DNA from: Caballeronia concitans | GTDB lineage: Bacteria; Pseudomonadota; Gammaproteobacteria; Burkholderiales; Burkholderiaceae | Length of the DNA stretch: 64,000 nt | Assembly: GCF_001544615.1 (NCBI RefSeq) | Contig: NZ_FCNV02000007.1 | Span: 186,001-250,000 of the forward strand | Reading direction: 5' to 3' | In this document: piece by piece, positions 17,207 to 27,178 of the stretch | Numbering within the stretch: position 1 is the first letter of the stretch | How the letters are laid out: every line of letters starts with the position of its first letter | Notes under the pieces: model-generated | Database searches by the model: none | The model's input: only the letters and a program-made list of their open reading frames with translations | Told to the model about the DNA's origin: nothing | Program-made: the position numbers and the translations under genes

Positions 17207-17782
17207 TCAGGCAAGCGTCGAGAAGTATTTCTCGTCAGGCACGACGCCCGTTGCGATAAAAATGCGATTGGTATGGTTGAACCACGATGCGATCTCGATG
17301 GCTTCGAGTATGTCGGCATCGTCGAGACCGAGCCGCCGCAAGCGTTCGAAGTCATGCGGCGTGATGGCGCGCGGCGACGTGGTGATGGTCTCGGCGATCT
17401 CTGCGAGCGCGCGTTGACGCGGCGATAGATCGGCGAGGTGATAGTCGAGTGCGATGCGCCTTGCGCGCACGCGATCGCGCGAAGCGGCAGCAAGCGAGCG
17501 CGCATGATGAATCGTGCAGCGTGCGCAGCCGTTCGTGCGCGAAACGATGACCGCGATGAGTTCGCGCTCGTCGATCGGTAAGCGGCCTGCCGTCGCGCTG
17601 AAGAGCTTCTCGAAATACTGCGTGAAGCGGCGTGCCGTATCAGGATTGATGGACAGCGCGCGAATCCAGTTGTCGCCATCGTGGTGCGCGACGAGTTCGC
17701 GGATATCGTCGCTCAAGGCATTCTGGTCGGGCACTTCGAGCCGGCCGATGACGGATGCATCGGCGCTGGGAATGTTTGCCAT
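17207..17782 (-). CDS. AhpD/carboxymuconolactone-decarboxylase-fold protein
   Basis: All-helical AhpD-like protein of 191 residues; the start MANIPSADAS follows a GAGGAA site. The family motif is VSRTNGCARCTIHHARSLAAA, where the CxxC (Cys-Ala-Arg-Cys) and nearby His form the redox centre of peroxidase-related enzymes. The C-terminal half has NHTNRIFIATGVVPDEKYF, typical of the uncharacterised peroxidase-related subfamily. It is divergent from a paralogue at 17989. A role in peroxide or organic radical detoxification is possible but unproven. Confidence 0.82.
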   Translation of the reverse strand: MANIPSADASVIGRLEVPDQNALSDDIRELVAHHDGDNWIRALSINPDTARRFTQYFEKLFSATAGRLPIDERELIAVIVSRTNGCARCTIHHARSLAAASRDRVRARRIALDYHLADLSPRQRALAEIAETITTSPRAITPHDFERLRRLGLDDADILEAIEIASWFNHTNRIFIATGVVPDEKYFSTLA

Positions 17783-17988
17783 GTCGCATTCCTCGTCCGG
17801 ATAGATTCGAACATGCAGCGGACCATTATGCGCAGTGTGTTCCGGCTCGTTCCAATATCGATTTGCGATTAGCAATTCAGCCGGGCGCGATGCGCGCGGA
17901 TCGCTTAGCTTATGAAAAATGAGTCGTACCGATGATCGTGCGCGTGAGCTAACGTTGAGCTCTTCATCCACACCGGGAGAAACCGACG

Positions 17989-18630
17989 ATGTCCACACTT
18001 GCGCCCGATCCGGCGACGCTTGCCGATGCCAACGTCAATCGCGAGCCGATATCACGCTTCGTCGTGCCGGATGAAGCGCGCTTGCCGCCGCACGTCGCAT
18101 CGATTCATGCGCAGTTTCGCCGGCAGTACGGCTTCGTGCCGAACTGGCTCGCGGCGTTTTCGGTGAATCCGGATACCGCTTACCGGCTCTTCACGTTCTA
18201 CGAGCATCTCGTCGATCCGCACCGGAGCAACCTGACGGCGGCCGAGCGCGAATTGATTGCGGTCGTGACATCGGCGGCGAACGAGTGCAGCTATTGCGTG
18301 TTCAATCACACGCAGGCGCTCGCGCATGTGCTCGGTGATACGGTCCGTGCGCAGCGCATCGCGCAGGGGTTTCATCATGTGCGGCTGACGCCGAAGGAAG
18401 CCGCGCTCGCCGAGATTTCGGTGCGTCTGACGCGCGATCCATCCAGCATCCGCGACGACGACTTGCAGCAGTTGCGCGAGATCGGCTTCACGCAGCAAGC
18501 CGTGACGGAAGTGCTGGAGATCGCCGCTTTCTTCAATTACGCGAACCGGCTGACGATCGCCCTCAATGTCGTGCCGGATGATGAGTTCTTCGCGGGGCGT
18601 GATCTGAAGACCGCAGTCGCAGCGGCATAG
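17989..18630 (+). CDS. AhpD/carboxymuconolactone-decarboxylase-fold protein, second copy
   Basis: Paralogue (213 aa) of the divergent gene at 17207. It has LTAAERELIAVVTSAANECSYCVFNHTQALAHVLGD with the same CxxC...His centre, and an equivalent end NYANRLTIALNVVPDDEFFAGRD. The N-terminal 25 residues are longer. Start ATG 17989 follows a GGGAG-type site. The two genes probably arose by inverted duplication and share the 17783-17988 promoter region, in which I see no clear operator. Confidence 0.82.
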   Translation: MSTLAPDPATLADANVNREPISRFVVPDEARLPPHVASIHAQFRRQYGFVPNWLAAFSVNPDTAYRLFTFYEHLVDPHRSNLTAAERELIAVVTSAANECSYCVFNHTQALAHVLGDTVRAQRIAQGFHHVRLTPKEAALAEISVRLTRDPSSIRDDDLQQLREIGFTQQAVTEVLEIAAFFNYANRLTIALNVVPDDEFFAGRDLKTAVAAA

Positions 18631-18650
18631 ATTGGCGCTCGATTGATAAA

Positions 18651-18763
18651 GACTCGGCTTGATCACATAGGCAGAGACATCAACGATGATCGAACGTAAT
18701 GCGTTGCACCGCGTCGTGCCAGATAGAAAAGAATCGCACCCCGTCACGCTCGTGACGGTTCCC
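18651..18763 (+). repeat. 113-bp direct repeat, copy A (leader and first codons of the hydrolase gene)
   Basis: This segment holds 35 bases of leader and the first 26 codons of the hydrolase gene. It recurs at 31571-31683 in the same orientation with about ten differences (roughly 91% identity). Homology ends sharply at GTGACGGTTCCC. No target-site duplication or inverted ends were seen. Confidence 0.85.
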
Positions 18764-19330
18764 GGGCTGCATGGCAGCGAAGGCGCGCACTGGCAGAGCT
18801 GGCTGGAACGCCAGATGCCCGGCGCGCGGCGTGTCCAACAACGCGACTGGAATGCGCCGCATCTGGAAACATGGAGCGACGCCGTGCACGACGCACTCCT
18901 GCATGCGCCGAATCCGACCGTTTTGGCGGCGCACAGTTTCGGTTGCCTGGCCGTCGCGCAGGCGCTTGCGCAGCGTGCGCGCGGCGCGTTCCATGGGTTG
19001 GGCGCGACGGTGCTCGGCGTGCTGTTCGTCGCGCCGGCGAGTCCGTCGAAGTTTCGTTCTGCGGGCGCGTTCGACGCGCGCCGCCTCGATGTGCCCTCGC
19101 TCGTCGTCGGCAGCACGAACGACCCGTGGATTCCCATCGACGAAGCGCGCGCGCTCGCGCAGCACTGGAACAGCGCTTTCGTGAATCTGGGCGACGCCGG
19201 TCATATCAACACGGCAGCGGGGTACGGGCCGTGGCCGCTCGCGCGACATATCGTCGAGACGCTCGCGCGCCGCATCGACACGGTGACGGACGATGCGCTT
19301 ACGCGGCGGCGTCATCGCGCGCACTCGTGA
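18686..19330 (+). CDS. RBBP9/YdeN-family serine hydrolase
   Basis: Small alpha/beta hydrolase (214 aa) of the RBBP9/YdeN family. It has VTVPGLHGSEGAHWQSWLER near the N terminus, the nucleophile in VLAAHSFGCLAVAQAL, the acid in SLVVGSTNDPWIP and a late GDAGHINTAAGYGPW with the catalytic His. It is in front of the convergent tau operon. The family is common near Burkholderiaceae sulfur-scavenging genes, but its substrate is unknown. Its leader and first 26 codons are duplicated at 31571. Confidence 0.85.
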   Translation: MIERNALHRVVPDRKESHPVTLVTVPGLHGSEGAHWQSWLERQMPGARRVQQRDWNAPHLETWSDAVHDALLHAPNPTVLAAHSFGCLAVAQALAQRARGAFHGLGATVLGVLFVAPASPSKFRSAGAFDARRLDVPSLVVGSTNDPWIPIDEARALAQHWNSAFVNLGDAGHINTAAGYGPWPLARHIVETLARRIDTVTDDALTRRRHRAHS

Positions 19331-19371
19331 ACAGGCCGTCCAGAGAGCCTGGCCGAGCCTGATTTCACCGT

Positions 19372-20247
19372 TCAGCGTCCCTTCCACGGCACGAGCCGCC
19401 GCTCCAGCGCGCGCATGCCGAAATCGAAAATCCACGCGATCGCGCCGATCAACACGATCCCCATCACGACGACATCCGTGCGCAGGAAGCTCGATGCGTT
19501 GAGCACCATCTGCCCGAGCCCGGCGGTGGCGGCGACCATTTCGGCGGCGACGAGCGTGGTCCAGCCGAAGCCGACCGCGATGCGCAAGCCCGTCAGTATT
19601 TCCGGCAGCGCGGCGGGCAGCACGACATGCCACACCACCTGGCGGAAGTTCGCGCCGAGCGACCACGCGGCGTTCACCTGCTCGGCGGTCGCGCTTCTCG
19701 CACCGGCACGGGCGGCCATCGCGATGGGCGCGAAGCACGCGAGCCAGATCACGACGATTTTCGCGGTCTCGTCGATGCCGAAGTAGATGACGACGAGCGG
19801 CAGATAAGCGAGCGGCGGCAGCGGCCGATAAAACTCCAGCGGCGGGTCCAGCACACCGCGCGCGATGCGGCTCACGCCCATCAGAATGCCGACGGGCACC
19901 GCCGTGACGACCGCCAGCGCGAACGCGCCGAACACGCGAATCGCGCTCCACAGCAGATGTTCCGAGAGCGGCAGGCCGCCTTGCAGACGCCCATGCCACG
20001 CATCGACGAATGCGTGCCATACCGCCTCGGGCGAAGGCAGGAAGAGCGGCGGCAACCAGCCGAAATGCGTGGCGGACCACCACAACGCCGCGAGCACGAC
20101 AACGCATAGCGCACTCGGCAGCGCGGTCGGCCCCGCGCCGGGCATACCGCGATTGCGGGCGCGATGCTTCGCGCGAGCGGTGCGTCGAGTGAGCCGCGAC
20201 CCCGCCGTTGCACCGGACAACGATGCATCCGAAGCCTGCCGGTTCAC
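19372..20247 (-). CDS. tauC: Taurine ABC transporter permease
   Basis: Inner-membrane permease (291 aa) of the TauC/SsuC family with about six hydrophobic helices. The coupling loop is [42 protein letters not shown], the EAA-type motif of this group. The start is a GTG at 20247 inside the TauB stop (GTGA overlap). A basic N-terminal tail of about 40 residues precedes the first helix. Assignment to taurine rests on the adjacent TauA-type binding protein. Confidence 0.88.
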   Translation of the reverse strand: MNRQASDASLSGATAGSRLTRRTARAKHRARNRGMPGAGPTALPSALCVVVLAALWWSATHFGWLPPLFLPSPEAVWHAFVDAWHGRLQGGLPLSEHLLWSAIRVFGAFALAVVTAVPVGILMGVSRIARGVLDPPLEFYRPLPPLAYLPLVVIYFGIDETAKIVVIWLACFAPIAMAARAGARSATAEQVNAAWSLGANFRQVVWHVVLPAALPEILTGLRIAVGFGWTTLVAAEMVAATAGLGQMVLNASSFLRTDVVVMGIVLIGAIAWIFDFGMRALERRLVPWKGR

Positions 20248-21023
20248 GCGGCCTCCTTTTCCGTGCGATGCAAACGGCGCGTCAGCCGCTCGCGCCATTC
20301 GATGAACGCGGGCGACGACTTCACGGCGCGCGCATCGCGGCCACGCACGTATTCGCGCGAGAAAGGCAGTTCGTGCACTTCCTCGATTCGTCCGGGACCG
20401 GGCGTCATCAGCACGAGCCGCGTCGCCAGAAAGAGCGCTTCTTCCACGCTGTGCGTGATGAAGAACACCGTCTTGCGAGTGCGCGCCCACACATCCAGCA
20501 CCAGCTCCTGCACGCTTTCGCGCGTGAGGGCGTCGAGCGCGCCCATCGGTTCGTCCATCAAGAGGACTTCGGGATCGCTCGCGAGCGCACGCGCAATGCC
20601 GACGCGTTGCTGCATGCCGCCCGAAAGCGCGTGGACCTTCGCATGCTCGTGCTGCGCCAGGCCGACGAGGGCAAGCGTGCGCCGCGCGATAACGTGACGT
20701 TCGGCGCGCTTCACGCCGCGAAAGCGCAAGCCGAGCGCGACGTTGTCGAGCACGTCGAGCCACGGCATCAACGCATGCTTCTGAAACACCACGCCGCGCT
20801 CCGCGCCCGGTCCGGCGATCGGTTCGCCGTTGAGCGATGCCTCGCCCTCGGTCGGATCGATGAAACCGGCGAGGCAGTTGAGCAGCGTGGTCTTGCCGCA
20901 GCCCGATGCGCCGAGCGCCACGACGAACTCGCCGCTGCCGATGTGCAGATCGACGCCTTCCAACGCAGGCGCGCTCGCGCCGTCATAAGTGACGCCGAGA
21001 TTGCGGATGGAAAGCGATGTCAT
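20244..21023 (-). CDS. tauB: Taurine ABC transporter ATP-binding subunit
   Basis: Single ABC ATPase domain of 259 residues: Walker [13 protein letters not shown]-loop [11 protein letters not shown], signature [15 protein letters not shown], Walker B VLLMDEP, and switch His in [11 protein letters not shown]. It overlaps tauA upstream (ATGA) and tauC downstream (GTGA), so the three proteins are translationally coupled. It powers sulfonate uptake at the inner membrane. Confidence 0.9.
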   Translation of the reverse strand: MTSLSIRNLGVTYDGASAPALEGVDLHIGSGEFVVALGASGCGKTTLLNCLAGFIDPTEGEASLNGEPIAGPGAERGVVFQKHALMPWLDVLDNVALGLRFRGVKRAERHVIARRTLALVGLAQHEHAKVHALSGGMQQRVGIARALASDPEVLLMDEPMGALDALTRESVQELVLDVWARTRKTVFFITHSVEEALFLATRLVLMTPGPGRIEEVHELPFSREYVRGRDARAVKSSPAFIEWRERLTRRLHRTEKEAA

Positions 21024-22054
21024 TTCGCGGCCTGCTGCGCGTAGCGCGGATCGACGCCCGTGGAGTAATCCGCGAGCACGTTCTGGATCGTGCCCTGCTG
21101 CTTGAGGAACTGCGCAGTCGCGGCAAGCGATTTCGCCGCGCCGGACTGTTGCCCGCCGCCGAGCCACGTCTGAGATGCCTGTTCGCCCGCCGTCGGGAAC
21201 GCGTAGAGCGCGAGACTCGCGGGCACGTCGGCGGCGTTCGCGCCGGATTCCCGTGCCACGGCCTTCACCTGCGCGGAGCCGGCGCTCCAGTCGGCTTTGT
21301 GATCGCGATATTGCGCGTCGGTGTCGGCGAGCACTTTGACGAGACCGGCCATGAACGCGGCGTTGTCCTGCGCGAACTTGCGCGACGCGACGAAGCCGTC
21401 GAAGGTCGCCTTGCCAGTTTCCTTCGCCACCTCGCCCGACGTGACGAGCACCTTGCCGTTCTGCTTGACCTTCGCGAGCACCGGGTCCCAGATATAGGTC
21501 GCGTCGATGTTGCCGCGCTCCCACGCTGCGGCCACTTCGGGCGGACGCAGATTGACGATCCTGACCGCGGAAGGATCGACGCCCGCCTGCTGCAACGCGA
21601 CGAGCGCATGGAAATGCGAGGTCGACACATACGGCACGCCGAGCGTCTTGCCCTTGAGATCGGCGAGCTTGGTCACGCCCGAGCCGTTGCGGGCGACGAG
21701 CGCTTCGGCGTCGTTGATGTTGTCGAGAATCCAGAACAGCGAGAGATCGACGCCTTGCGACAAGCCCGCCGCGATTGGACTCGAACCCGCTTCGCCGACT
21801 TGTATCGAACCCGACGCGAGCGCGCGAATGACGTCCGCGCCGCTGCCGAGCTTGCGATAGGTGACCTTGTAGCCCGTCGCCTTCTCGACAGCGCCGCTCG
21901 CCTGCGCATAACGCCAGGGCACCACCATATCCTGATAGCCGATGACGACCTCGCGTGTCTCGGCGCGCGTGGAAAGGGGCGCGAATGCGATGGCGGCGAA
22001 CAGGAAGGACGCAGCGCCGGCGATCAGCCTGCGACGATGGAACGTGTGTTTCAT
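21020..22054 (-). CDS. tauA: Taurine-binding periplasmic protein
   Basis: Periplasmic binding protein (344 aa) with a signal peptide ([31 protein letters not shown]). The body matches E. coli TauA in several places: [85 protein letters not shown] and TAQFLKQQG. The start at 22054 is preferred to 22084 because the signal peptide begins there. No tauD dioxygenase follows the operon. Instead a flavin monooxygenase gene lies divergently upstream, so sulfonate cleavage may depend on that or on genes elsewhere. Confidence 0.9.
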   Translation of the reverse strand: MKHTFHRRRLIAGAASFLFAAIAFAPLSTRAETREVVIGYQDMVVPWRYAQASGAVEKATGYKVTYRKLGSGADVIRALASGSIQVGEAGSSPIAAGLSQGVDLSLFWILDNINDAEALVARNGSGVTKLADLKGKTLGVPYVSTSHFHALVALQQAGVDPSAVRIVNLRPPEVAAAWERGNIDATYIWDPVLAKVKQNGKVLVTSGEVAKETGKATFDGFVASRKFAQDNAAFMAGLVKVLADTDAQYRDHKADWSAGSAQVKAVARESGANAADVPASLALYAFPTAGEQASQTWLGGGQQSGAAKSLAATAQFLKQQGTIQNVLADYSTGVDPRYAQQAAK

Positions 22055-22282
22055 GGAGCGGACGAAAGTGGTGGGATGGAGCATTCGACTATAGGCACTT
22101 CGCGTACCGCGGCTACGAATCTTTCATGCTTTGCAAGTGAAGCAGGAAGGCATGATCGCCGTTCATGTCCGATGCTATGCATATTCCGCGTCGCGCGAAA
22201 AGCAAAGTGCCGAAGCATTCGAGCGCGTTTTCGCCAGTTGCAGTACCTTGGCGCGAATCACACTACGCATTCAATCGACGCG

Positions 22283-23614
22283 ATGCCACACTCACGACAG
22301 CTTCATCTCGGCGCGTTCATGCGTCCGGTCAGCCTGCACACCGGCGCGTGGCGCTACCCTGGCGCATACCCCGACGCCAACTTCAACTTCAAGCACCTGA
22401 AACGCTTCGTGCAGACGCTGGAGAAAGCGTGCTTCGATGCCTTCTTCATGGCCGATCATCTCGCCGTGCTCAACATGCCGGTGAATGCGTTGAAGCGCAG
22501 CCACACCGCCACTTCGTTCGAACCGTTCACGCTGCTTTCCGCGCTCGCCTCGGTGACGGAGCGCATCGGGCTGGTGGCGACGGCATCGACCACGTTCGAC
22601 GAGCCGTATCACATCGCACGGCGCTTTGCGTCGCTCGATCATCTGAGCGACGGGCGCGCGGGCTGGAATCTCGTCACCACGTCCAATCCCGATGCCGCAC
22701 GCAACTTCGGCCGCGAAGAGCACATGGAGCACGACGAGCGCTATCGGCGAGCGCGCGAGTTCCACGATGTCGTCACGGGCCTCTGGGATAGCTGGTCCGA
22801 CGACGCCTTCGTGCGCGACACCGAAAGCGGCCTCTTCTTCGATCCGGCGAAGCTGCACGTGCTCGATCACAAGGGGCCGTATCTGTCGGTGCGCGGGCCG
22901 TTGAACATCGCGCGGCCGTTGCAGGGCTGGCCCGTGGTGGTGCAGGCGGGATCGTCGGAGGCGGGCAAGCAGCTCGCCGCCGAAACCGCCGATGCGGTCT
23001 TCACCGCGCAGCCGAATCTCGCCGCGGGCAAGCGTTTCTATGCCGACGTGAAAGGCCGCATGGAACGCATCGGCCGCGCGCGGGATCATCTGAAGATCCT
23101 GCCCGGCGCGTTCGTCGTGGTGGGCGATTCGCGCGACGAAGCGCAGGAAAAGCGCGCGCTGCTCGATACCTTCGTGCACGACGATAGCGGCTTCGCCTCG
23201 CTGTCGATCGCGCTCGGGCACGATGTATCGTCGTTCGATCCGGACGGCCCTCTGCCCGAGATTCCCGAAACGAATGCGAGCCGGAGCGCGCGCGAACGCG
23301 TCATCGACATGGCGCGCAGGGAAGGGCTGAGCGTGCGCGAGCTTGCGCGCCGTGTCGGCGGCTATTCGGGCTTGCAGATGGTCGGAACCGCGACGGACAT
23401 CGCCGACGAGATGGAGCAATGGCTCGTCGAGGAAGGCAGCGACGGCTTCAACGTGATGTTTCCGTTCTTGCCGGCGGGCCTTGATGATTTCGTCGCGAAG
23501 GTCGTGCCGGAACTGCAGCGGCGCGGCATCTTCAGGCGCGCATACGAAGGCGCGACACTGCGCGAGCATCTGGGTCTGCCGAGACCGCGCAACCGTTTCT
23601 TCGATGAAGGGTGA
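22283..23614 (+). CDS. FMNH2-dependent monooxygenase, NtaA/SnaA/DszA family
   Basis: Luciferase-like flavin monooxygenase of 443 residues. Family markers are LGAFMRPVSLHTGAWRYPGAYPDANF at the start, ACFDAFFMADHLAV, DHLSDGRAGWNLVTTSNPDAARNFG, HDERYRRAREF and PVVVQAGSSEAGKQLAAETADAVF. NtaA/DszA-type enzymes use FMNH2 from a separate reductase to cleave C-N or C-S bonds. Its position, divergent from tauA and before a second flavin enzyme, points to an organosulfur substrate such as a sulfone. Start ATG 22283 has no clear ribosome site. Confidence 0.88.
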   Translation: MPHSRQLHLGAFMRPVSLHTGAWRYPGAYPDANFNFKHLKRFVQTLEKACFDAFFMADHLAVLNMPVNALKRSHTATSFEPFTLLSALASVTERIGLVATASTTFDEPYHIARRFASLDHLSDGRAGWNLVTTSNPDAARNFGREEHMEHDERYRRAREFHDVVTGLWDSWSDDAFVRDTESGLFFDPAKLHVLDHKGPYLSVRGPLNIARPLQGWPVVVQAGSSEAGKQLAAETADAVFTAQPNLAAGKRFYADVKGRMERIGRARDHLKILPGAFVVVGDSRDEAQEKRALLDTFVHDDSGFASLSIALGHDVSSFDPDGPLPEIPETNASRSARERVIDMARREGLSVRELARRVGGYSGLQMVGTATDIADEMEQWLVEEGSDGFNVMFPFLPAGLDDFVAKVVPELQRRGIFRRAYEGATLREHLGLPRPRNRFFDEG

Positions 23615-23768
23615 TGTGTCGCGTTGCATGGAGCGCGAAGCGATGCGCGAGCGGCCCACGCTTATGACCTCAAGGAACGATTGGTTATCTTTATAAATTG
23701 GATAGCCGGACGCGCGAGCGGCATTAGCATGATGTGCTTCGCCACTTCTCTAGAGGCTCATTCAAACG

Positions 23769-24827
23769 ATGTCCAACTCTCCCCGCTTCGGCGTTTGGGC
23801 GCTGGTGCATGGCAGCCGCGCGGCGCTGCAGGATCCCGACGAGCCTTACGATGCATCGTGGGCGCGCAACAAGGCGCTCGTGCTCGAAGCCGAACGCCTC
23901 GGCTACGACTCCGTGCTCGTCGCGCAACATACGATCAATCCGCATGATCCTTCGCTCGATCAGCTCGAGGCATGGACGGCATCGGCGGCGCTGGCGGCGC
24001 TCACGTCGCGCATCGAGATCATCACGGCGATCAAGCCTTATCTCTATCATCCGGTGGTGCTCGCGAAAATGGCGCAGCAGATCGAGCATATCAGCGGCGG
24101 GCGCTTCGCGATCAATCTCGTGAATGCGTGGAATCGTCCCGAGCTTGAGCGCGCCGGCATCGGTTTCGCCGAGCACGATGAGCGTTACGCGTATGGCCGC
24201 GAGTGGATCGGCGTCGTCGATGCGTTGCTGCGCGGCGAAGCGCTGACGCATCGCGGCGATCACTTTCGTATCGACGATTACCAGTTGCGTCCCGGCGATC
24301 CGTTTCGCGCGCGTCCGCGTATTTATGTGGGCGGCGAATCGGAGCCGGCGCGTTCGCTCGTGGCGGCGCATGGCGACGTGTGGTTCATCAACGGTCAGCC
24401 GCACGACGACGTTGCGAAGCTCATCGCCGATGTCTCCGCGCGTGCGCGTCCGGCTGGGCGGGAGCCGTTGCGCTTCGGCTTATCGGCGTTCGTGATCGCG
24501 CGCGAGACGCACGATGAAGCGCTCGCGCATTTGCAGCATCTCTTCGCGCTGGCGGAACTCGACAAGCCGCTGCGCGAGCAGCAGAAGGCGAATACCGATC
24601 CGAACGCCGTCATGCATCAGACCTTCGCGCGCTCGGCGCGGGTTGGGTCGAACGGCGGAACGGCGGCCGATCTCGTCGGCGATTACGATACCGTTGCGCG
24701 GCGCATTGCGGATTTCCATCGCGCGGGCATCGAACTGTTCATGCTGCAGTTTCAGCCGTTCGAAGCGGACATGGCCCGCTTCGCCCACGAAGTGATGCCG
24801 CGCGTGCGCCGGCTGTTGAACGCGTGA
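23769..24827 (+). CDS. FMNH2-dependent monooxygenase, SfnG-like
   Basis: Second luciferase-like monooxygenase, 352 residues, closest in pattern to dimethylsulfone monooxygenase SfnG. It has FGVWALVHGSRAAL at the start, then SRIEIITAIKPYLYHPVVLAKM, GGRFAINLVNAWNRPELERAGIGFAEHDERYAYGREWI and PRIYVGGESEPARSLVAAHGDVWFINGQ. It should oxidise a sulfone or small sulfonate with FMNH2 and O2, releasing a sulfinate or sulfite. It follows the DszA-type gene after 154 bp and is convergent with the SfnB-like gene. Substrate assignment is by family and context only. Confidence 0.84.
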   Translation: MSNSPRFGVWALVHGSRAALQDPDEPYDASWARNKALVLEAERLGYDSVLVAQHTINPHDPSLDQLEAWTASAALAALTSRIEIITAIKPYLYHPVVLAKMAQQIEHISGGRFAINLVNAWNRPELERAGIGFAEHDERYAYGREWIGVVDALLRGEALTHRGDHFRIDDYQLRPGDPFRARPRIYVGGESEPARSLVAAHGDVWFINGQPHDDVAKLIADVSARARPAGREPLRFGLSAFVIARETHDEALAHLQHLFALAELDKPLREQQKANTDPNAVMHQTFARSARVGSNGGTAADLVGDYDTVARRIADFHRAGIELFMLQFQPFEADMARFAHEVMPRVRRLLNA

Positions 24828-24841
24828 GCGCGTGAGCGCAT

Positions 24842-24867
24842 GCGTGTCCGCAAGCGAGCGGACACGC
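24842..24867. terminator. Bidirectional terminator between convergent sulfur genes
   Basis: A perfect 10-bp stem, GCGTGTCCGC with GCGGACACGC around a 6-base loop, lies in the 52-bp gap between two convergent genes and would serve both strands. The flanking T content is low. Confidence 0.6.
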
Positions 24868-24879
24868 TTCACTGCATCA

Positions 24880-26121
24880 TCAAAAGAACGCGCCCGTGGG
24901 CGGCAGTTGTCCGCTCAACAGGTTTTGCCCGAGCAGGCGTTCCTTATAGAGCCGCGGATTGTGCGACGCGATGACCTTGATGTTGCGCCAGTGCCGGTCC
25001 AGCGCGCCGATGCGTGAGACGACCGATCCCGAGCCGAGATCGATCAGCCAGCTTGCGATCTGCGGCGCGAGATCGTCGATGACCACCTTCGCCTCCGATG
25101 CCGCGAGCGTGGCGGCAAGCGTCGCCTCGTATTCATCGCGCGTGCCGTAAGCGTCCCACGCGCGCTGCAACGCATCGGCTGCGCGGTCGGCGATTGCTTC
25201 GACGCTTGCCGCATAGGCGCGAATGCGGCCGAGCAGGGCGTGCAGCACGGGTTCGTCCGTGGGATGCGCGGCTTCGCCATGATAGAAGTTGCGTCCTCGC
25301 GCACGCAGCACGCCGGCGCCGTCCAGCGCGACGCGCCGCGCAATCCCGGCGATGCAGTTGGTCAGATAGACCTGATGGAACGTGAAGCCCCACGGCGCGG
25401 CTTCGTCGGACTTCGGCGGATCGGCGGGATAAACGTGCGCGGGCGGCACCGTCACGTCGTGAAAGCGCGCCGTCCCCGAGCCTGTCAGACGCTGGCCGAA
25501 ACCCTGCCAGTCATCGTCGTTGCTGACGCCTGCGCCGCGTTCCAGCACGTACTGCACCGTGCGCCCCGCGCGGCTTTCCACCGCCACGCCGGTGAATGCA
25601 TCGTTATAAAGATTGCCCGTTGCGTAGGGCTTCTCGCCGGAGCCGACATAGACATCGCGCGACGCGTCCCATTCCAGCCGCGTCAGCACTTTCGTGGGCC
25701 GCGCGCCCGCCGCTCTCACATCGCTTTCGACGAAACCCAGGCCGATGGTCTTTTTCTGCGCGGTGAGTTCGAGCACGCGCGCATGAAACGGATGCTCGCG
25801 TCTTTTGAGCGCGGCCTCGACTTGCCACAGATGATTGCGAAACGCGTGCGCGATGTTCGAATCCGCTGCGGCGATGTCGCGTGCGACGACGAACAGTTCG
25901 CGCAGCGACACGCCATGGCCGCCGGCATCGGAAGGAAGACGCAGCGCGCCGAAGCCGAGCGCCTTGAGCTTCGCGATTTCCTCGTGTGGCAGCCGATGAT
26001 CGCGTTCGCGTTCGGCGGCCGTCGCGGCGATATCGTCGATGACTTGCGAGAAGCCGAGCGTCGCGGAAAGGGGCGACACGAGGCGCGGATTCGAGCTTGT
26101 GTGTTGAGTGCGTTCAGTCAT
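24880..26121 (-). CDS. Acyl-CoA-dehydrogenase-fold flavin monooxygenase, SfnB/DszC-like
   Basis: Flavoprotein of 413 residues with the acyl-CoA dehydrogenase fold of DszC/SfnB sulfur monooxygenases. Markers are LGFGALRLPSDAGGHGVSLRELFVVARDIAAADSNIAHAFRNH, TIGLGFVESDV, WQGFGQRLTGSGTARFHDVTVP and the C-terminal IGALDRHWRNIKVIASHNPRLYKERLLG. The catalytic Glu of true acyl-CoA dehydrogenases is not evident, as expected for this oxygenase branch. The start is MTERTQHTSS at 26121, 19 bp after the ssuA-like gene, so it is probably last in the ssuCBA operon. Confidence 0.84.
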   Translation of the reverse strand: MTERTQHTSSNPRLVSPLSATLGFSQVIDDIAATAAERERDHRLPHEEIAKLKALGFGALRLPSDAGGHGVSLRELFVVARDIAAADSNIAHAFRNHLWQVEAALKRREHPFHARVLELTAQKKTIGLGFVESDVRAAGARPTKVLTRLEWDASRDVYVGSGEKPYATGNLYNDAFTGVAVESRAGRTVQYVLERGAGVSNDDDWQGFGQRLTGSGTARFHDVTVPPAHVYPADPPKSDEAAPWGFTFHQVYLTNCIAGIARRVALDGAGVLRARGRNFYHGEAAHPTDEPVLHALLGRIRAYAASVEAIADRAADALQRAWDAYGTRDEYEATLAATLAASEAKVVIDDLAPQIASWLIDLGSGSVVSRIGALDRHWRNIKVIASHNPRLYKERLLGQNLLSGQLPPTGAFF

Positions 26122-26140
26122 GATCGTGCGTGTCCTCGCG

Positions 26141-27145
26141 TCACACTTTGACGCTGTAATCCGCGACCTTGATGCGCGAATTGATGATTTTGCGTTCCGC
26201 GAGCCAGTCGGCCGCGCGCTGGAATTGCGCAATGAACGCGGCGTCGTCGGGCTCGTGAAACTGATTGACGCGCTTGAGGCTCGTCAAGTACTCGCGCACC
26301 TGATCCGGATACTTGCCCTCGCGTTGAACGAGCAGTTCGGCATCGGCGGAATGCGCGGACTGCCATGCGCCTTCGACGTAGTACGCATCGATCACGGCGC
26401 GGATCAGTTCCGAGTTCTCCTCGGTGAATTGGCGGCGCGTCACGAGCGAACTGTAGTCGATCAGGAAATCCAGATCGCGGCCTTCGTTGAAGATGTCGTG
26501 CGCATCGTTGGCGAAACGCGAAATGTCGACGCCCGGCGACCACATGGACCACGCATCGACCTTGCCTTGCGCGAAGGCCGGCGCCGCGTCGGGCGGATTC
26601 AGATAGACGAACTGCACCTTGTCCCGATCGACGCGATGCTTTTCCAGCGCCGCGATGAGCAGGAATTCGCCGAGTCCCGAGCGGTTGACGGCGACCTTGC
26701 GGCCCGCCAGATCGCTCACCGAACGAATGCCGCTCGACTTCTTCGCGATGATCGCAGTGGAGCGCGGCGAATAGATATCGAATGCGTTGAAGACGATGGG
26801 CGAGCCGGCGAGCATGGCGGCGAGCGCGGGTGTCGTCGATCCCCAGAAGCCGAAGTCCGCGCTGCCGCCGACGACCGCCTGAATCGAGGGCGCGTGGTTC
26901 GGAAACGGTCCGACCCATTCGACCTTGATGCCTTTGGCAGCGAGCGTCTTCTCGAACACGCCGCGCTGTTTCGCGATGTCCGGCAGGCTGCCGTAGCCCC
27001 AGCCGATGCGGACCGTATCGGTATTGCGCGTGAGCTTGCGCGGCTCGGCCGCCTGCGCCGGGAACAGGCCGCCGACGGCTGCGCCGGCAAACAAGCCACC
27101 CGCCGCGCGCAACAACTGGCGGCGGGTCAGCGATGAATCGTTCAT
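26141..27145 (-). CDS. ssuA: Aliphatic-sulfonate-binding protein with Tat signal
   Basis: Periplasmic binding protein (334 aa) of the SsuA/NMT1-like family. The leader has a twin-arginine motif (SLTRRQLLRAAGGLFAGAAVGGLF), so export is probably by Tat as a folded protein, unusual for this class. The body has RIGWGYGSLPDIAKQRGVFEK, SIQAVVGGSADFGFWGSTTPA, LAGRKVAVNRSGLGEFLLIAALEK and PPDAAPAFAQGKVDAWSMWSPG. It is 33 bp after the ATPase gene on the same strand. Confidence 0.87.
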   Translation of the reverse strand: MNDSSLTRRQLLRAAGGLFAGAAVGGLFPAQAAEPRKLTRNTDTVRIGWGYGSLPDIAKQRGVFEKTLAAKGIKVEWVGPFPNHAPSIQAVVGGSADFGFWGSTTPALAAMLAGSPIVFNAFDIYSPRSTAIIAKKSSGIRSVSDLAGRKVAVNRSGLGEFLLIAALEKHRVDRDKVQFVYLNPPDAAPAFAQGKVDAWSMWSPGVDISRFANDAHDIFNEGRDLDFLIDYSSLVTRRQFTEENSELIRAVIDAYYVEGAWQSAHSADAELLVQREGKYPDQVREYLTSLKRVNQFHEPDDAAFIAQFQRAADWLAERKIINSRIKVADYSVKV

Positions 27146-27178
27146 TCTCTCGGGTCCTTCTTGTCGTGGAAAAGGCGG

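Noticed and set aside
22292-23659. A 455-codon open frame on the minus strand
   Set aside because: It mirrors the DszA-type monooxygenase gene and has no recognisable motif.
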